Shown here in pieces: positions 12,988 through 21,572 of a stretch of 64,000 bases of DNA (its first letter is position 1; each line of letters opens with the position of its first letter). Source of the stretch: Enterobacteriaceae bacterium RIT714. GTDB taxonomy: Bacteria > Pseudomonadota > Gammaproteobacteria > Enterobacterales > Enterobacteriaceae. The position numbers and the translations under genes were made by a program. Location of the stretch: positions 1-64,000 of the forward strand of contig WJYB01000009.1 of assembly GCA_009668015.1 (NCBI GenBank). The letters run 5' to 3'. Below the pieces are notes generated by a model. It had not been told where the DNA came from. It was given only the letters and a program-made list of their open reading frames with translations, and ran no database searches.

Positions 12988-13873
12988 GACGCTGCGCCAG
13001 ATGAACGGCCACATCAATGCCGCTGCGCTCCAGCGAAACAGACTCGCCTTCCCAGGCGGCCTGCCGCGTCAGACAGGTCAGCACGCCGCCTGGCGGCATC
13101 TCAATCGCCAGCCGCGCCTCTCGCTCGTTGGCGGAAATAACCGCTTCCTGCCAGCGCACCATCCGCGCCATGTTCAGCGCTAAATCCTCGGCAATCTTTT
13201 CCGGCTGCCACAACACGCGCCCGGTGCTGCCACTGAGCCACGCGCAGCGCGGACGCGAAAGCGTTACGCGACGAAAAGCATCAGCCAGTTTTTTAGCGGG
13301 CTCTGCCAGCAGTTCACAGTGTGAAGGAACGCTTACCGCCAGCCGATGGGCTTTATTTGCCCCCTTCTCCAGCGCGCGTTTCGCCACCTGCGCCATTCCT
13401 GCATCACTGCCGGCAATCACAATCTGCGTTTCCGCGTTCAGGTTAGCGATGTACGTGCCGGTGCCCGCGAGGAGCGCCTCCACCTGTGGCAGCGTCAGCC
13501 CCATGATGGCCGTCAAACCGTAGCCGTGGGGATACGCCTGCTCCATCAAATCACCGCGCAAGGCCACCAGCCGAAGCGCGTCGGTAAACGTCAGTGCACC
13601 GGCGATCACGGCAGCAGGATAAGCACCAATCGACAGACCGCTGACAATATCCGGTGACACCCCACGGCGCTCAAGCTCGCGCGCCCATGCCACGCCGGTA
13701 ATCAGCAGTGACAGCTGCACTGCCCGGGTATGTTGCAACGCCTCTACGGTGTCCAGGGTGTCAATTTCTGCGCCAAGCACGTCGCGTGCCTGCGCCCGTT
13801 CCGTTCCTGGCAGGTCTTTCAGCATGCCCGCATGCTGAGTCCCCTGCCCCGGAAAGGTAAACAGAATTTTCAT
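12977..13873 (-). CDS. mdcH: Malonyl-CoA:acyl carrier protein transacylase MdcH
   Basis: MdcH loads malonyl groups from malonyl-CoA onto the MdcC carrier, priming the decarboxylase by providing the acyl thioester starter. The 298-residue protein is of the FabD type: FPGQGTQ (8-14), nucleophile Ser81 in GLSIG, and His185 in SVPSHCELL. The ATG at 13873 overlaps the mdcG stop by one base; the frame extends upstream to 13954 but without family similarity. It is the last gene of the operon, and its last 11 bases overlap the end of mdcR. Confidence 0.93.
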   Translation of the reverse strand: MKILFTFPGQGTQHAGMLKDLPGTERAQARDVLGAEIDTLDTVEALQHTRAVQLSLLITGVAWARELERRGVSPDIVSGLSIGAYPAAVIAGALTFTDALRLVALRGDLMEQAYPHGYGLTAIMGLTLPQVEALLAGTGTYIANLNAETQIVIAGSDAGMAQVAKRALEKGANKAHRLAVSVPSHCELLAEPAKKLADAFRRVTLSRPRCAWLSGSTGRVLWQPEKIAEDLALNMARMVRWQEAVISANEREARLAIEMPPGGVLTCLTRQAAWEGESVSLERSGIDVAVHLAQRLRK

Positions 13874-14490
13874 CACTCCTCCCTGCGCCACGGGTCGACC
13901 ACCAGGCGCGGCCCACGGCATGTTTTTAGCAGCGTTTTTCCATCGCGTAACCATTCAGCCAGCGCAAATCCGCCCTCCGGCGTATCAACCTGCGTATCCA
14001 CCCGACACAGGGCCTGGCGGAGTTGACCCTGCCAGCGTTCAAACACTTCCGTCGGCAAAGGCTGCGGGGCGCGGATCAGCAGATCGAGATCGCTGTCGGC
14101 ATGAATCACCGGAACGCCCGTCGCCAGCGCATAGCCAGTACTGCCCGTCATTCCCCACGTCCAAGGCCATGTCTGCTGCGCCAGCTGAAACGCCACCTGC
14201 ACGGGCGGCTGGGTGATAAACGGCGAGCGCAGCAGATCGGTCTGTACGCTCAGATCTTCCGGAGACACCACGCGCACGACGTTCTCAGGCTTAACCCAAC
14301 CGGCCGCCCGCTGATCGCGCTTCAGACCGCGCACGCCAACGGGGATACGTCCTTCACTCTCAACATCACGCCGCACCACCACAGGCAAACCGGTATGCCA
14401 CACGCCATCCACCCAGGATTCGGTGATACCTTCCAGCGCATCGCGCGCATTAAGCCAGATAAGATCGTGCGGTCGTAATGTTGGAGTCAT
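13873..14490 (-). CDS. mdcG: Malonate decarboxylase holo-ACP synthase MdcG
   Basis: MdcG is the phosphoribosyl-dephospho-CoA transferase that attaches the 2'-(5''-triphosphoribosyl)-3'-dephospho-CoA group made by MdcB to the carrier protein MdcC. The 205-residue product has the nucleotidyltransferase-like pair of motifs GSTGYALATG (116-125) and DSDLDLLIR (132-140), whose aspartates are the likely metal ligands. Start ATG at 14490 lies 2 bases after the mdcF stop; the upstream extension to 14541 is inside mdcF and is rejected. Overlaps mdcH by one base. Confidence 0.92.
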   Translation of the reverse strand: MTPTLRPHDLIWLNARDALEGITESWVDGVWHTGLPVVVRRDVESEGRIPVGVRGLKRDQRAAGWVKPENVVRVVSPEDLSVQTDLLRSPFITQPPVQVAFQLAQQTWPWTWGMTGSTGYALATGVPVIHADSDLDLLIRAPQPLPTEVFERWQGQLRQALCRVDTQVDTPEGGFALAEWLRDGKTLLKTCRGPRLVVDPWRREE

Positions 14491-14492
14491 AA

Positions 14493-15452
14493 TTACATTC
14501 CTGATGTCAGCGAAATAAACAGCGGCAGAGACAGGATACACAGGACCGAGCTCAACAGCAGCACCGCTTCTGCATCAGGTGACTGCACGCCAAAGCGGTT
14601 GCCGAAGACCACACCAAAGAAACCGGCGGAGAGCGCAATCATCAGGATGGCGGTGATCGCCACGGATCCATGCAGGCCGAAAATCAGCACCAGACCCCAG
14701 GCAATCGCAGGCTGAATCAGCAGCTTGGCGATAGTGGCGGTAATCACCATAGTGTTGATCTGCAGCTTACGTGCAGAGAGAATCACCCCGGTCAGGAACA
14801 GCGCAGCAGCCGTTGCCGCCAGGCCCAGCGGTTTGATCGCCGCCAATACCAGCTCCGGCATTTTGATGCCGATAGCGGACAAAATCACCCCCAGCAGCGG
14901 GCCCATCACAATCGGTTTTTTAATTGAACGCCACATCAGCACCGGGAGCATCGCCAGCGTAGAGCCGCTATTGCCGCCTTCAGCACGCGCTTTCTCGCGC
15001 TCCAGAATCAGCAGACAGAACGGGGTCATCAGCACGGAACCGCAGGCGATGGAGACCGCCACAGACAATGAGGTGGATGGCCCTTCACCCAGTACGCTGC
15101 CGAGGATCGGCAGCCCCAGCGCGGCATAGTTAGGCAGCGCTACCGTCAGGGTCAGCACGGCGGCATCCTGCGGCGATTTTTTAAAGACCTTAGTGGCCAG
15201 GAAATAGATCGCCGCGTAGGTGATCCACATCGCCAGCGTCAGCACCAGAATCAGCGGTGACTGAGCGAGGATCCCGGTCCACGGAGTTTGAACCGTTGCG
15301 CTAAAAAGTGCGGCAGGCAGCGCAAAATCCATGACGAAAATATTGAGCAGGGAAACATTTTTGTTATCGACCATCTTTGCCTTACCGGCCCAGAATCCCA
15401 GCAGCATGATGACGAAAATCGGTGCAAGAGCATGAACAATTACGTAAGTCAT
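14493..15452 (-). CDS. mdcF: Malonate transporter MdcF (auxin efflux carrier family)
   Basis: MdcF is the probable inner membrane malonate transporter. The 319-residue protein is very hydrophobic with about ten membrane segments (first at about 5-21, last at about 295-315) and belongs to the auxin efflux carrier (AEC) family. It starts at ATG 15452 behind AGGTGATAT and is preceded by the only large gap inside the operon (124 bases after mdcE), which holds a stable hairpin. The alternative transporter pair MdcL/MdcM found in other bacteria is absent here. Confidence 0.9.
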   Translation of the reverse strand: MTYVIVHALAPIFVIMLLGFWAGKAKMVDNKNVSLLNIFVMDFALPAALFSATVQTPWTGILAQSPLILVLTLAMWITYAAIYFLATKVFKKSPQDAAVLTLTVALPNYAALGLPILGSVLGEGPSTSLSVAVSIACGSVLMTPFCLLILEREKARAEGGNSGSTLAMLPVLMWRSIKKPIVMGPLLGVILSAIGIKMPELVLAAIKPLGLAATAAALFLTGVILSARKLQINTMVITATIAKLLIQPAIAWGLVLIFGLHGSVAITAILMIALSAGFFGVVFGNRFGVQSPDAEAVLLLSSVLCILSLPLFISLTSGM

Positions 15453-15524
15453 ATATCACCTGTAATAAATAAGATTTAGCACTGGCGCGATGATTATTAT
15501 TTTTCAGGATGCAGCTTCCCGCGC

Positions 15525-15543
15525 GGGCGCAGAGACAGCGCCC
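15525..15543 (-). promoter_or_regulatory. Hairpin in the mdcE-mdcF gap
   Basis: A perfect 6-bp GC stem GGGCGC/GCGCCC with a 7-base loop sits in the 124-base gap between mdcE and mdcF. No T run follows on the minus strand, so it is not a standard terminator; it may mark an mRNA processing or attenuation point that sets mdcF levels apart from the decarboxylase subunits. Function is inferred. Confidence 0.45.
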
Positions 15544-15576
15544 ACGGGGTGATACATCTGGCAGGTCTATTGTTCG

Positions 15577-16380
15577 TTACCAGCTTGCTCGCATACGTTC
15601 GCGTACCAGAGCAGAACTGCGGCGGTTATCAGCACCCAGGCGGTTTTTCAGCGTGGTGTCCTGACGGGCATCGTTGATGGCCTGCTGCAGCGTGGTTTTC
15701 ACCTGGGACAGATCGCTTGCAGAAGGCGCATCCGGATTGCTGATATCCAGCAGGCTGGAGAGCAGTCCCAGGGTGGCGTAGTTACTGATGTCATACGCCA
15801 TCGGAGGGATCGTCGCCGCCAGTTTTTCCAGCGCCTCAACGGTCCGGAGCGTGATACGCGCGGCGGACTCTTTGCCCATCGCATGGATCAATACGCCTTT
15901 GTCGTTGAAGGCAATCAGACGGTTGGCTTGGTAGCCGTGCGCCAGAAATGCGCCGGACATCGCTTTCCCGACGATCAGACCAATCACCGGATGACCGGCC
16001 AGACGCGCACTGGCGTACGCCGCAGCCGCACCGGCCAGCGCCTGGTGAATACCGAACGCCTCTTCACGGCGGCCATACGCCTGGCTTGGGACATCAATCA
16101 CCGCCACAATCGGACGCTTCACGGTTTTATCGGCATCGGCGGCAATGGTTTCATTGACCACTTTTGCCAATGTCCAGCCTTCGAGCAGGCCCACTTCACC
16201 TTGCGCTGCGCGCGGAAAATGGTTGTTGGCATCAGGAACAACGGCCACAAAACGCACCATTTCACCGTTAAGTTCGCTATCTGCGGCCTGGACGGACGGG
16301 CATAACCCTTCCAGACGTTTGGCATTCGGCGCGAGTGTTTCCAGCCATAATTCGCCGCGGCTTACTGAGTTAGTCATCAT
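15577..16380 (-). CDS. mdcE: Malonate decarboxylase gamma subunit MdcE
   Basis: MdcE is one of the two decarboxylase (carboxyltransferase-like) subunits that remove CO2 from malonyl-S-MdcC to give acetyl-S-MdcC. The 267-residue crotonase-fold protein includes AVIDVPSQAYGRREEAFGIH (about 94-113) and the oxyanion-type stretch GLIVGKAMSGAFLAHG (about 133-148). The start at 16380 (MMTNS) or the next ATG at 16377 overlaps the mdcD stop, indicating coupling. mdcF follows after a 124-base gap. Confidence 0.94.
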   Translation of the reverse strand: MMTNSVSRGELWLETLAPNAKRLEGLCPSVQAADSELNGEMVRFVAVVPDANNHFPRAAQGEVGLLEGWTLAKVVNETIAADADKTVKRPIVAVIDVPSQAYGRREEAFGIHQALAGAAAAYASARLAGHPVIGLIVGKAMSGAFLAHGYQANRLIAFNDKGVLIHAMGKESAARITLRTVEALEKLAATIPPMAYDISNYATLGLLSSLLDISNPDAPSASDLSQVKTTLQQAINDARQDTTLKNRLGADNRRSSALVRERMRASW

Positions 16381-17210
16381 TTCACCTCCCGGGCAAAAAG
16401 CGCGTTAATCTGTTCGGTATCCGCCTGTTTGCGGGTGTCGAAATGGCTCAGACGATCCAGATAGTCATCGTAATTATCGGTACGATGTTTTGCCGGAACC
16501 CCTTTGGCGATGGCATCATTCATGGCCTGCTTCACCGCATTCACACCGTCGCCCACCAGCGCATCGACCAGACCGCTCTGATAGCGGATCTCGCCGCCGG
16601 TCATGCTCCAGATAAACGGACGATCGCGAGAGTCATACTCTTCAATCCCCGCTTCCTGCTCGATAACCTGCGGGCCGTTCAGACCCAAACGCGCTTCACG
16701 GGTCACAATTAAATAGCTGCACAGCGCTGCCGCGATAGACATCCCACCGAAACAGCCCACCGTGCCGGCGACAATCCCGACTACCGGGGTATAGCGACGC
16801 AGATCGACAATCGCTGCGTGAATATCCGCAATCGCCGCCAGACCGAGATTCGCTTCCTGCAAACGCACGCCGCCGGTTTCGAGGCACAGCACCGCCTGAG
16901 TCGGAATGCCGTTGCGGTTATCCTCTGCCGCCAGCTCCAGCGCAGCCGCCATTTTGGCACCTGACACTTCACCCATGCTGCCGCCCTGGAATGCGCCTTC
17001 GATGGCCACCACCACAGCGGGTTGACCGTTGATGGTGCCTTTAGCCACCACCATGCCGTCGTCCGCCTGCGGAACAATGCCCTGCGCGCCGAGCCACGGC
17101 GAAGCGATCTCTTCAAAAGGATCCAACAGTTCGCGGTAGCTTCCGTCGTCCAGCAGCGCATGCGCCCGCTGACGTGCTTTTAATTCGATAAAACTACGGT
17201 CATTACGCAT
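16377..17210 (-). CDS. mdcD: Malonate decarboxylase beta subunit MdcD
   Basis: MdcD pairs with MdcE to form the malonyl-S-ACP decarboxylase. The 277-residue product resembles the acetyl-CoA carboxylase carboxyltransferase beta fold, with GAFQGGSMGEVSGAKM (about 71-86) and GIVAGTVGCFGGMSIAAALC (about 144-163). It overlaps mdcC by 8 bases and mdcE by 4 bases. This biotin-independent form has no membrane sodium-pump subunits nearby, in line with the Klebsiella-type enzyme. Confidence 0.95.
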   Translation of the reverse strand: MRNDRSFIELKARQRAHALLDDGSYRELLDPFEEIASPWLGAQGIVPQADDGMVVAKGTINGQPAVVVAIEGAFQGGSMGEVSGAKMAAALELAAEDNRNGIPTQAVLCLETGGVRLQEANLGLAAIADIHAAIVDLRRYTPVVGIVAGTVGCFGGMSIAAALCSYLIVTREARLGLNGPQVIEQEAGIEEYDSRDRPFIWSMTGGEIRYQSGLVDALVGDGVNAVKQAMNDAIAKGVPAKHRTDNYDDYLDRLSHFDTRKQADTEQINALFAREVK

Positions 17211-17502
17211 AGCTCACCTCTTCAAATACCTGTTCGATACGAATGCGTGCCACACCGGGCGTAGCGCCGAAGTCGTGAATGGTCAGCGTCCCGGCGGGCA
17301 GGCTGCTCACGGTTTGCAACCGATTGAACAGCGCTTCCCAGCGACCACGGCTGTTATCGACAGAAGTGGTGATATCAATGGTTAATGTCTGGCCCTGGTC
17401 GGCGGTGAATAACACCTCCATATCGCCGGAGCCGACAACCCCTGCCAGCGCCCGGCCGCTTAATGTGCGACTGGCTGGCATGGTCAATGTGATTTTTTCC
17501 AT
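17203..17502 (-). CDS. mdcC: Malonate decarboxylase acyl carrier protein MdcC
   Basis: MdcC is the acyl carrier (delta) subunit. The 99-residue protein carries the prosthetic-group serine, Ser25, in VVGSGDMEV, the site known to bear the triphosphoribosyl-dephospho-CoA arm in the Klebsiella protein. Acetyl on this arm is exchanged for malonyl by MdcA and then decarboxylated by MdcD/E. It starts 9 bases after the mdcB stop and overlaps mdcD by 8 bases. Confidence 0.95.
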   Translation of the reverse strand: MEKITLTMPASRTLSGRALAGVVGSGDMEVLFTADQGQTLTIDITTSVDNSRGRWEALFNRLQTVSSLPAGTLTIHDFGATPGVARIRIEQVFEEVSYA

Positions 17503-17511
17503 AACATCCTC

Positions 17512-18369
17512 TTAATGCTTTGAATAAGGCGTCTCGACACGGTCGAGGAAAAGCGTAGCGGCGAGCAGATCGGCGGCTCCGCCAGGCGAGGCGTTGAGCG
17601 CCAGCATCTGGCGATCGAGAACCGCCAGCGCGCGCTGGCCCGCAGGCAATGCCGTTCCGCCCGCATTCAGCACGGCGCGAGCGCCATCCTGCATCACCTC
17701 CAGCCCTTCCATTCCGGCGCGCGACAGCACGCAGGTATCGGGAAGCGAAGTCATAATGGCCATCAGCGCATCGAGTCTGGCGTGCGCTTCATCGCTGCCA
17801 TTCAGACGGCTCAGGCGAAGCTGGGGCAACGCCCGCTGTACCACATGCGGAAAACCCTGCTGCGCTTCTTCACGCGCGCCCGGCACCCGATATCGGCGCG
17901 TGGCGCGCAGCCCTTTGCTGAAGACTTTGGGCGCGACGTCATCCGGCAGTTTCGCCAGCGCCGCCGCCGTCGAGACGATGGCCTGCGCTTTGGCATCGCC
18001 GCCCAGCATCGCCACGGCACTCACCAGCAATCCCAGCGCCCAGATTGCGCCGCGATGGGTGTTCACACCCTGCGTGGCCTCCATCATGCTCTGTTCGCCT
18101 TCACGACCCAGTCGCCCGATGGTCTGTCTGAGCGCAATGTCGGCCGGACGCTGCCAGCTTTGCTGCGCCAGCGCCTGAAACGTGGGGGTCAGGCTATGGG
18201 CGGATCGCTCCATTAACGCCAGCGAGAGATCGCGGTGCGCGCCGTTCCCCCGACTGTCCACCAGACCGGGTTTCGGGCTTAACCTTGCTTCGTCAATCAG
18301 ACACTGCGTGGCGGTTCTCGCCAGCCATTCGGCACCGCCTTCAACCTGAATCCGGGGCAGAAGTTTCAT
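17512..18369 (-). CDS. mdcB: Triphosphoribosyl-dephospho-CoA synthase MdcB
   Basis: MdcB makes the precursor of the MdcC prosthetic group from ATP and 3'-dephospho-CoA. The 285-residue protein belongs to the CitG/MdcB family, with the conserved block SPKPGLVDSRGNGAHRDL (31-48). The ATG at 18369 shares a base with the mdcA stop (TAATG), so the two are coupled. The protein is soluble and Ala/Leu-rich, as is usual for the family. Confidence 0.94.
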   Translation of the reverse strand: MKLLPRIQVEGGAEWLARTATQCLIDEARLSPKPGLVDSRGNGAHRDLSLALMERSAHSLTPTFQALAQQSWQRPADIALRQTIGRLGREGEQSMMEATQGVNTHRGAIWALGLLVSAVAMLGGDAKAQAIVSTAAALAKLPDDVAPKVFSKGLRATRRYRVPGAREEAQQGFPHVVQRALPQLRLSRLNGSDEAHARLDALMAIMTSLPDTCVLSRAGMEGLEVMQDGARAVLNAGGTALPAGQRALAVLDRQMLALNASPGGAADLLAATLFLDRVETPYSKH

Positions 18370-20024
18370 TACCAGCTCCGGAATTTCGCAGGTGGGTTGT
18401 AAAGTCCGTCAGACCATTCAACCAGGTCAGACACGCTGCCGGCAGCCAGCAGAGAACGCGTCGCGTCGGTACGACGAATACCCATATCTTCCGGATAGAC
18501 CACTTTGCCGCTCTGACGCAGCGCGGCGATACGTTTGGCGTCAACACCCAGACCGATATCCGTGATCCCGGCGACCGCGGCGACCATTGCACGGCGCTCT
18601 TCGAGATTTTCCGCGCGATACAGGTAGGCGATCCCCTCTTCGGTGAGAACATGGGTCACGTCATCGCCGTAAATCATGACCGGAGCCAGCGGCATCCCGG
18701 AACTTTTCGCCACATCAACCGCGTCGAGTTTTTCCACGAAGGTCGGTTTAACGCCCGCCTGGAAGGTTTCAACCATCTGCACCACCAGTTTTTTACCGCG
18801 CTGCATTGGGTCAGGTTCGGTGATCATATTGAGCCAAGCTGGGGTGGCGTGGCGACGACCGTGCGGATCGTGCCCCATATTCGGCGCGCCGCCGAAGCCA
18901 GACAGACGGCCACGGGTGACGGTAGAGGAGTTTGCGAAGGCATCCACCTGCAGGGTAGAACCGATAAACATATCCACCGCGTACTGACCTGCCAGCTGGC
19001 AGAAGGCGCGGTTAGAGCGCATGGAGCCGTCAGCGCCGGTAAAGAACACGTCCGGACGCGCACGAATGTACTCTTCCATCCCCAGCTCACCGCCGAAGCA
19101 GTGGACACTTTCGACCCAGCCGCTTTCAATTGCCGGAATTAAGGTTGGGTGAGGGTTGAGGGTCCAGTGCTTACAAATTTTGCCTTTCAGGCCAAGCTGT
19201 TCACCGTAAGTCGGCAGCAGCAGCTCAATAGCCGCAGTGTTAAAACCGATACCGTGGTTGAGGGATTGCACCTGATGTTCTGCGTAGATGCCTTTAATCG
19301 CCATCATCGCCATCAGGATGTGTTCTTGTTTGATCAGACGCGGGTCACGGGTAAACAACGGCTCGATGAAGAAAGGCTTGTCAGCCACGACCACGTAGTC
19401 AATCCAGGAGCCGGGAATATCCACGCGCGGCAGATCGCATTCGTCGTCCACCAGCTCATTCACCTGCGCAATCACGATACCGTCGTGGAACGCGGCGGCT
19501 TCGACCAGTGCTGGGGTATCTTCGGTACTGGCCCCGGTGTACAGATTACCTTTGCGGTCGGCTTTGAATCCGGCAATCAGCGCGACGTTAGGGGAGAGAT
19601 CGACATACAGACGGGAGTAAAGCTCAATGTAGGTGTGTATGGCACCAATTTCGAGCTGGCCGTCTTCCAGCAGCTGCGAAATACGCAGGCTTTGCGTACC
19701 CGAAAACGAGAAATCCAGCTTGCGGGCAATGCCTTTTTCGAAGATATCGAGATGTTCACTGCGGCCCACGCTCGGCATGATCATATGCAGGTCATGAACG
19801 ATTTGTGGGTTCACCTCTGCCAGCGAGCGGGACAGAAAATCGGCCTGCTTCTGATTGTTGCCTTCCAGTACGACTTTGTCGCCCGGAGCGATCAGTTTTT
19901 CCAGCATCGCGACGAGATCGTCGGTTGGCAGGACCTTGCCTTGCACCGGGACAGAAGCCAGACGGCGCGCTTTTTCGCTGCGTCGAGTGTTCCAGACCCG
20001 GGCGGTTTTTTGCCCAGATAACAT
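18369..20024 (-). CDS. mdcA: Malonate decarboxylase alpha subunit MdcA
   Basis: MdcA is the acetyl-S-ACP:malonate ACP transferase: it swaps acetyl on MdcC for malonate, releasing acetate. The 551-residue product is of the family length and CoA-transferase type, with VVLEGNNQKQADFLSRSLAE (about 51-70) and the GFGGAPNMGHDPHGRRHATP block (about 383-402). First gene of the operon, preceded by a strong ribosome site (CAGGAGGTTAATA before the ATG). A CRP-like site lies about 140 bases upstream in the gap shared with yheT. Confidence 0.96.
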   Translation of the reverse strand: MLSGQKTARVWNTRRSEKARRLASVPVQGKVLPTDDLVAMLEKLIAPGDKVVLEGNNQKQADFLSRSLAEVNPQIVHDLHMIMPSVGRSEHLDIFEKGIARKLDFSFSGTQSLRISQLLEDGQLEIGAIHTYIELYSRLYVDLSPNVALIAGFKADRKGNLYTGASTEDTPALVEAAAFHDGIVIAQVNELVDDECDLPRVDIPGSWIDYVVVADKPFFIEPLFTRDPRLIKQEHILMAMMAIKGIYAEHQVQSLNHGIGFNTAAIELLLPTYGEQLGLKGKICKHWTLNPHPTLIPAIESGWVESVHCFGGELGMEEYIRARPDVFFTGADGSMRSNRAFCQLAGQYAVDMFIGSTLQVDAFANSSTVTRGRLSGFGGAPNMGHDPHGRRHATPAWLNMITEPDPMQRGKKLVVQMVETFQAGVKPTFVEKLDAVDVAKSSGMPLAPVMIYGDDVTHVLTEEGIAYLYRAENLEERRAMVAAVAGITDIGLGVDAKRIAALRQSGKVVYPEDMGIRRTDATRSLLAAGSVSDLVEWSDGLYNPPAKFRSW

Positions 20025-20156
20025 TATTAACCTCCTGATTCAGCACATCATTCTGATTTGCTTAACGCTGAACAAAGTGTGCGCTCTGGTGAGAAAGGCA
20101 TCAATTAAGCGTAGAGCGGAATCATTAGCCTGAGAGTAATAATCCTGGTAAAGATT

Positions 20157-20172
20157 TGTGATCGAGATCAGT
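20157..20172. promoter_or_regulatory. CRP-like site in the mdcA-yheT gap
   Basis: TGTGA-TCGAGA-TCAGT matches the CRP consensus TGTGA-N6-TCACA in eight of ten half-site bases. It lies about 140 bases upstream of mdcA and 130 upstream of yheT in the 280-base divergent gap (20025-20304), so catabolite control of mdc is possible. No clear MdcR (T-N11-A) site could be singled out by eye. Confidence 0.5.
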
Positions 20173-20304
20173 TCGCGCAGCCGGAAAACAGGCTAGATGA
20201 GACAGAAAGGGCTGAATCAGAGGTAAACACCCCTCGTTTTTCTTAAACAGAGTACACTTCGGCAGGTATAGTAAACGGCTGACAAGAATGAATATCGCAT
20301 CGTT

Positions 20305-21327
20305 ATGACTCACATCATCCCATCTGACTTCGACATCGCGAGTGACGAAAGCACTGCATTTGTTCCTATGCGCGGTGTGGCTAACCCGCACCTGCAAACC
20401 ATGCTGCCGAGGCTGCTTCGTCGTCGATTGCAGTTTACCCCTCACTGGCAGCGCCTCGATTTGCCTGACGGCGATTTTGTCGATCTGGCCTGGAGCGAAG
20501 ATCCTGAACAGGCGAAGCAGAAACCGCGTCTGGTGGTGTTTCATGGCCTTGAAGGGAGTCTGCACAGCCCGTACGCCCACGGCTTGATCCATGCGGCAAA
20601 ACAGCGCGGCTGGCTCGGCGTGGTGATGCATTTTCGCGGATGCAGCGGCGAGCCCAATCGCCAGAAACGGATTTATCACTCCGGCGAAACCGAAGACGGG
20701 ACCTGGTTTTTACGCTGGCTGGCCGACAGCTTTGGCCCCGCGCCAACGGCTGCCGTCGGCTATTCGCTGGGGGGCAACATGCTTGCCTGTCTGCTGGCAA
20801 AAGAGAGTGACGATATCCCGCTGGATGCGGCGGTGATTGTCTCTGCGCCCTTTATGCTTGAGCAGTGCAGTTACCATATGGAAAAGGGATTTTCGCGGGT
20901 CTATCAGCGCTACCTGCTGAATTTGCTCAAAGCCAATGCGGCGCGTAAGCTCAAAGCCTATCCGGACACGCTGCCAATCAGCCTGCAACAGCTGAAGCGT
21001 ATGCGCCGTCTGCGTGAATTCGACGATCTGATTACGTCGAAGATCCACGGCTTTGCCGACGCGATAGACTACTATCGTCAGTGTAGCGCCATGCCGTTGC
21101 TGAATCAGATCACCAAACCGACGCTGATCATCCATGCCAAAGACGATCCGTTTATGGATCATCACTCCATTCCGGCGCCGGAACATCTGCCCGCCAACGT
21201 GCAGTATCAATTGACTGAGCATGGCGGCCATGTCGGCTTTATCAGCGGCACATTACGACGGCCAAAAATGTGGCTGGAAGCGCGGATCCCCGACTGGTTA
21301 ACCCCCTACCTGGAAGGCAAAAAATGA
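20305..21327 (+). CDS. yheT: Alpha/beta hydrolase YheT
   Basis: YheT is a predicted hydrolase of the AB-hydrolase UPF0017 family; its substrate is unknown. The 340-residue product has oxyanion/HG motif VVFHGLEGS (77-85), nucleophile Ser154 in VGYSLGGN, an acidic residue in AKDDPFMDH, and a C-terminal His in TEHGGHVGF. Its stop overlaps the start of yheU by 4 bases (ATGA). In E. coli it directly follows yheS; here the whole mdc region lies between them. Confidence 0.95.
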   Translation: MTHIIPSDFDIASDESTAFVPMRGVANPHLQTMLPRLLRRRLQFTPHWQRLDLPDGDFVDLAWSEDPEQAKQKPRLVVFHGLEGSLHSPYAHGLIHAAKQRGWLGVVMHFRGCSGEPNRQKRIYHSGETEDGTWFLRWLADSFGPAPTAAVGYSLGGNMLACLLAKESDDIPLDAAVIVSAPFMLEQCSYHMEKGFSRVYQRYLLNLLKANAARKLKAYPDTLPISLQQLKRMRRLREFDDLITSKIHGFADAIDYYRQCSAMPLLNQITKPTLIIHAKDDPFMDHHSIPAPEHLPANVQYQLTEHGGHVGFISGTLRRPKMWLEARIPDWLTPYLEGKK

Positions 21328-21542
21328 TGATTCCCTGGCAGGATCTGGCTCCCGAAACGCTGGATAGCCTGATTGAAAGCTTTGTATTACGCGAAGGCAC
21401 CGATTATGGTGAACATGAACGTTCGCTTGAGCAAAAGGTCGCCGATGTAAAACGGCAGCTACAAAGTGGCGAGGTGTTGCTGGTGTGGTCTGAACTGCAC
21501 GAAACCGTCAACATCATGCCGCGCAATCAGTTTCGCGGTTGA
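21324..21542 (+). CDS. yheU: YheU family protein
   Basis: YheU is a conserved small protein of unknown function. The 72-residue product ([20 protein letters not shown]) ends in [19 protein letters not shown], as in E. coli. The ATG at 21324 overlaps the yheT stop; the earlier in-frame start at 21270 lies within yheT and is rejected. It sits 30 bases before prkB and is probably part of a yheTU-prkB operon. Confidence 0.93.
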   Translation: MMIPWQDLAPETLDSLIESFVLREGTDYGEHERSLEQKVADVKRQLQSGEVLLVWSELHETVNIMPRNQFRG

Positions 21543-21572
21543 TTGTTCCATCTTTCCAGTCAGGGAGTTGCT

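Noticed and set aside
18285-19142. 285-codon plus-strand open frame opposite mdcA/mdcB
   Set aside because: It crosses two well-supported genes and its translation is His/Arg-rich without family features.
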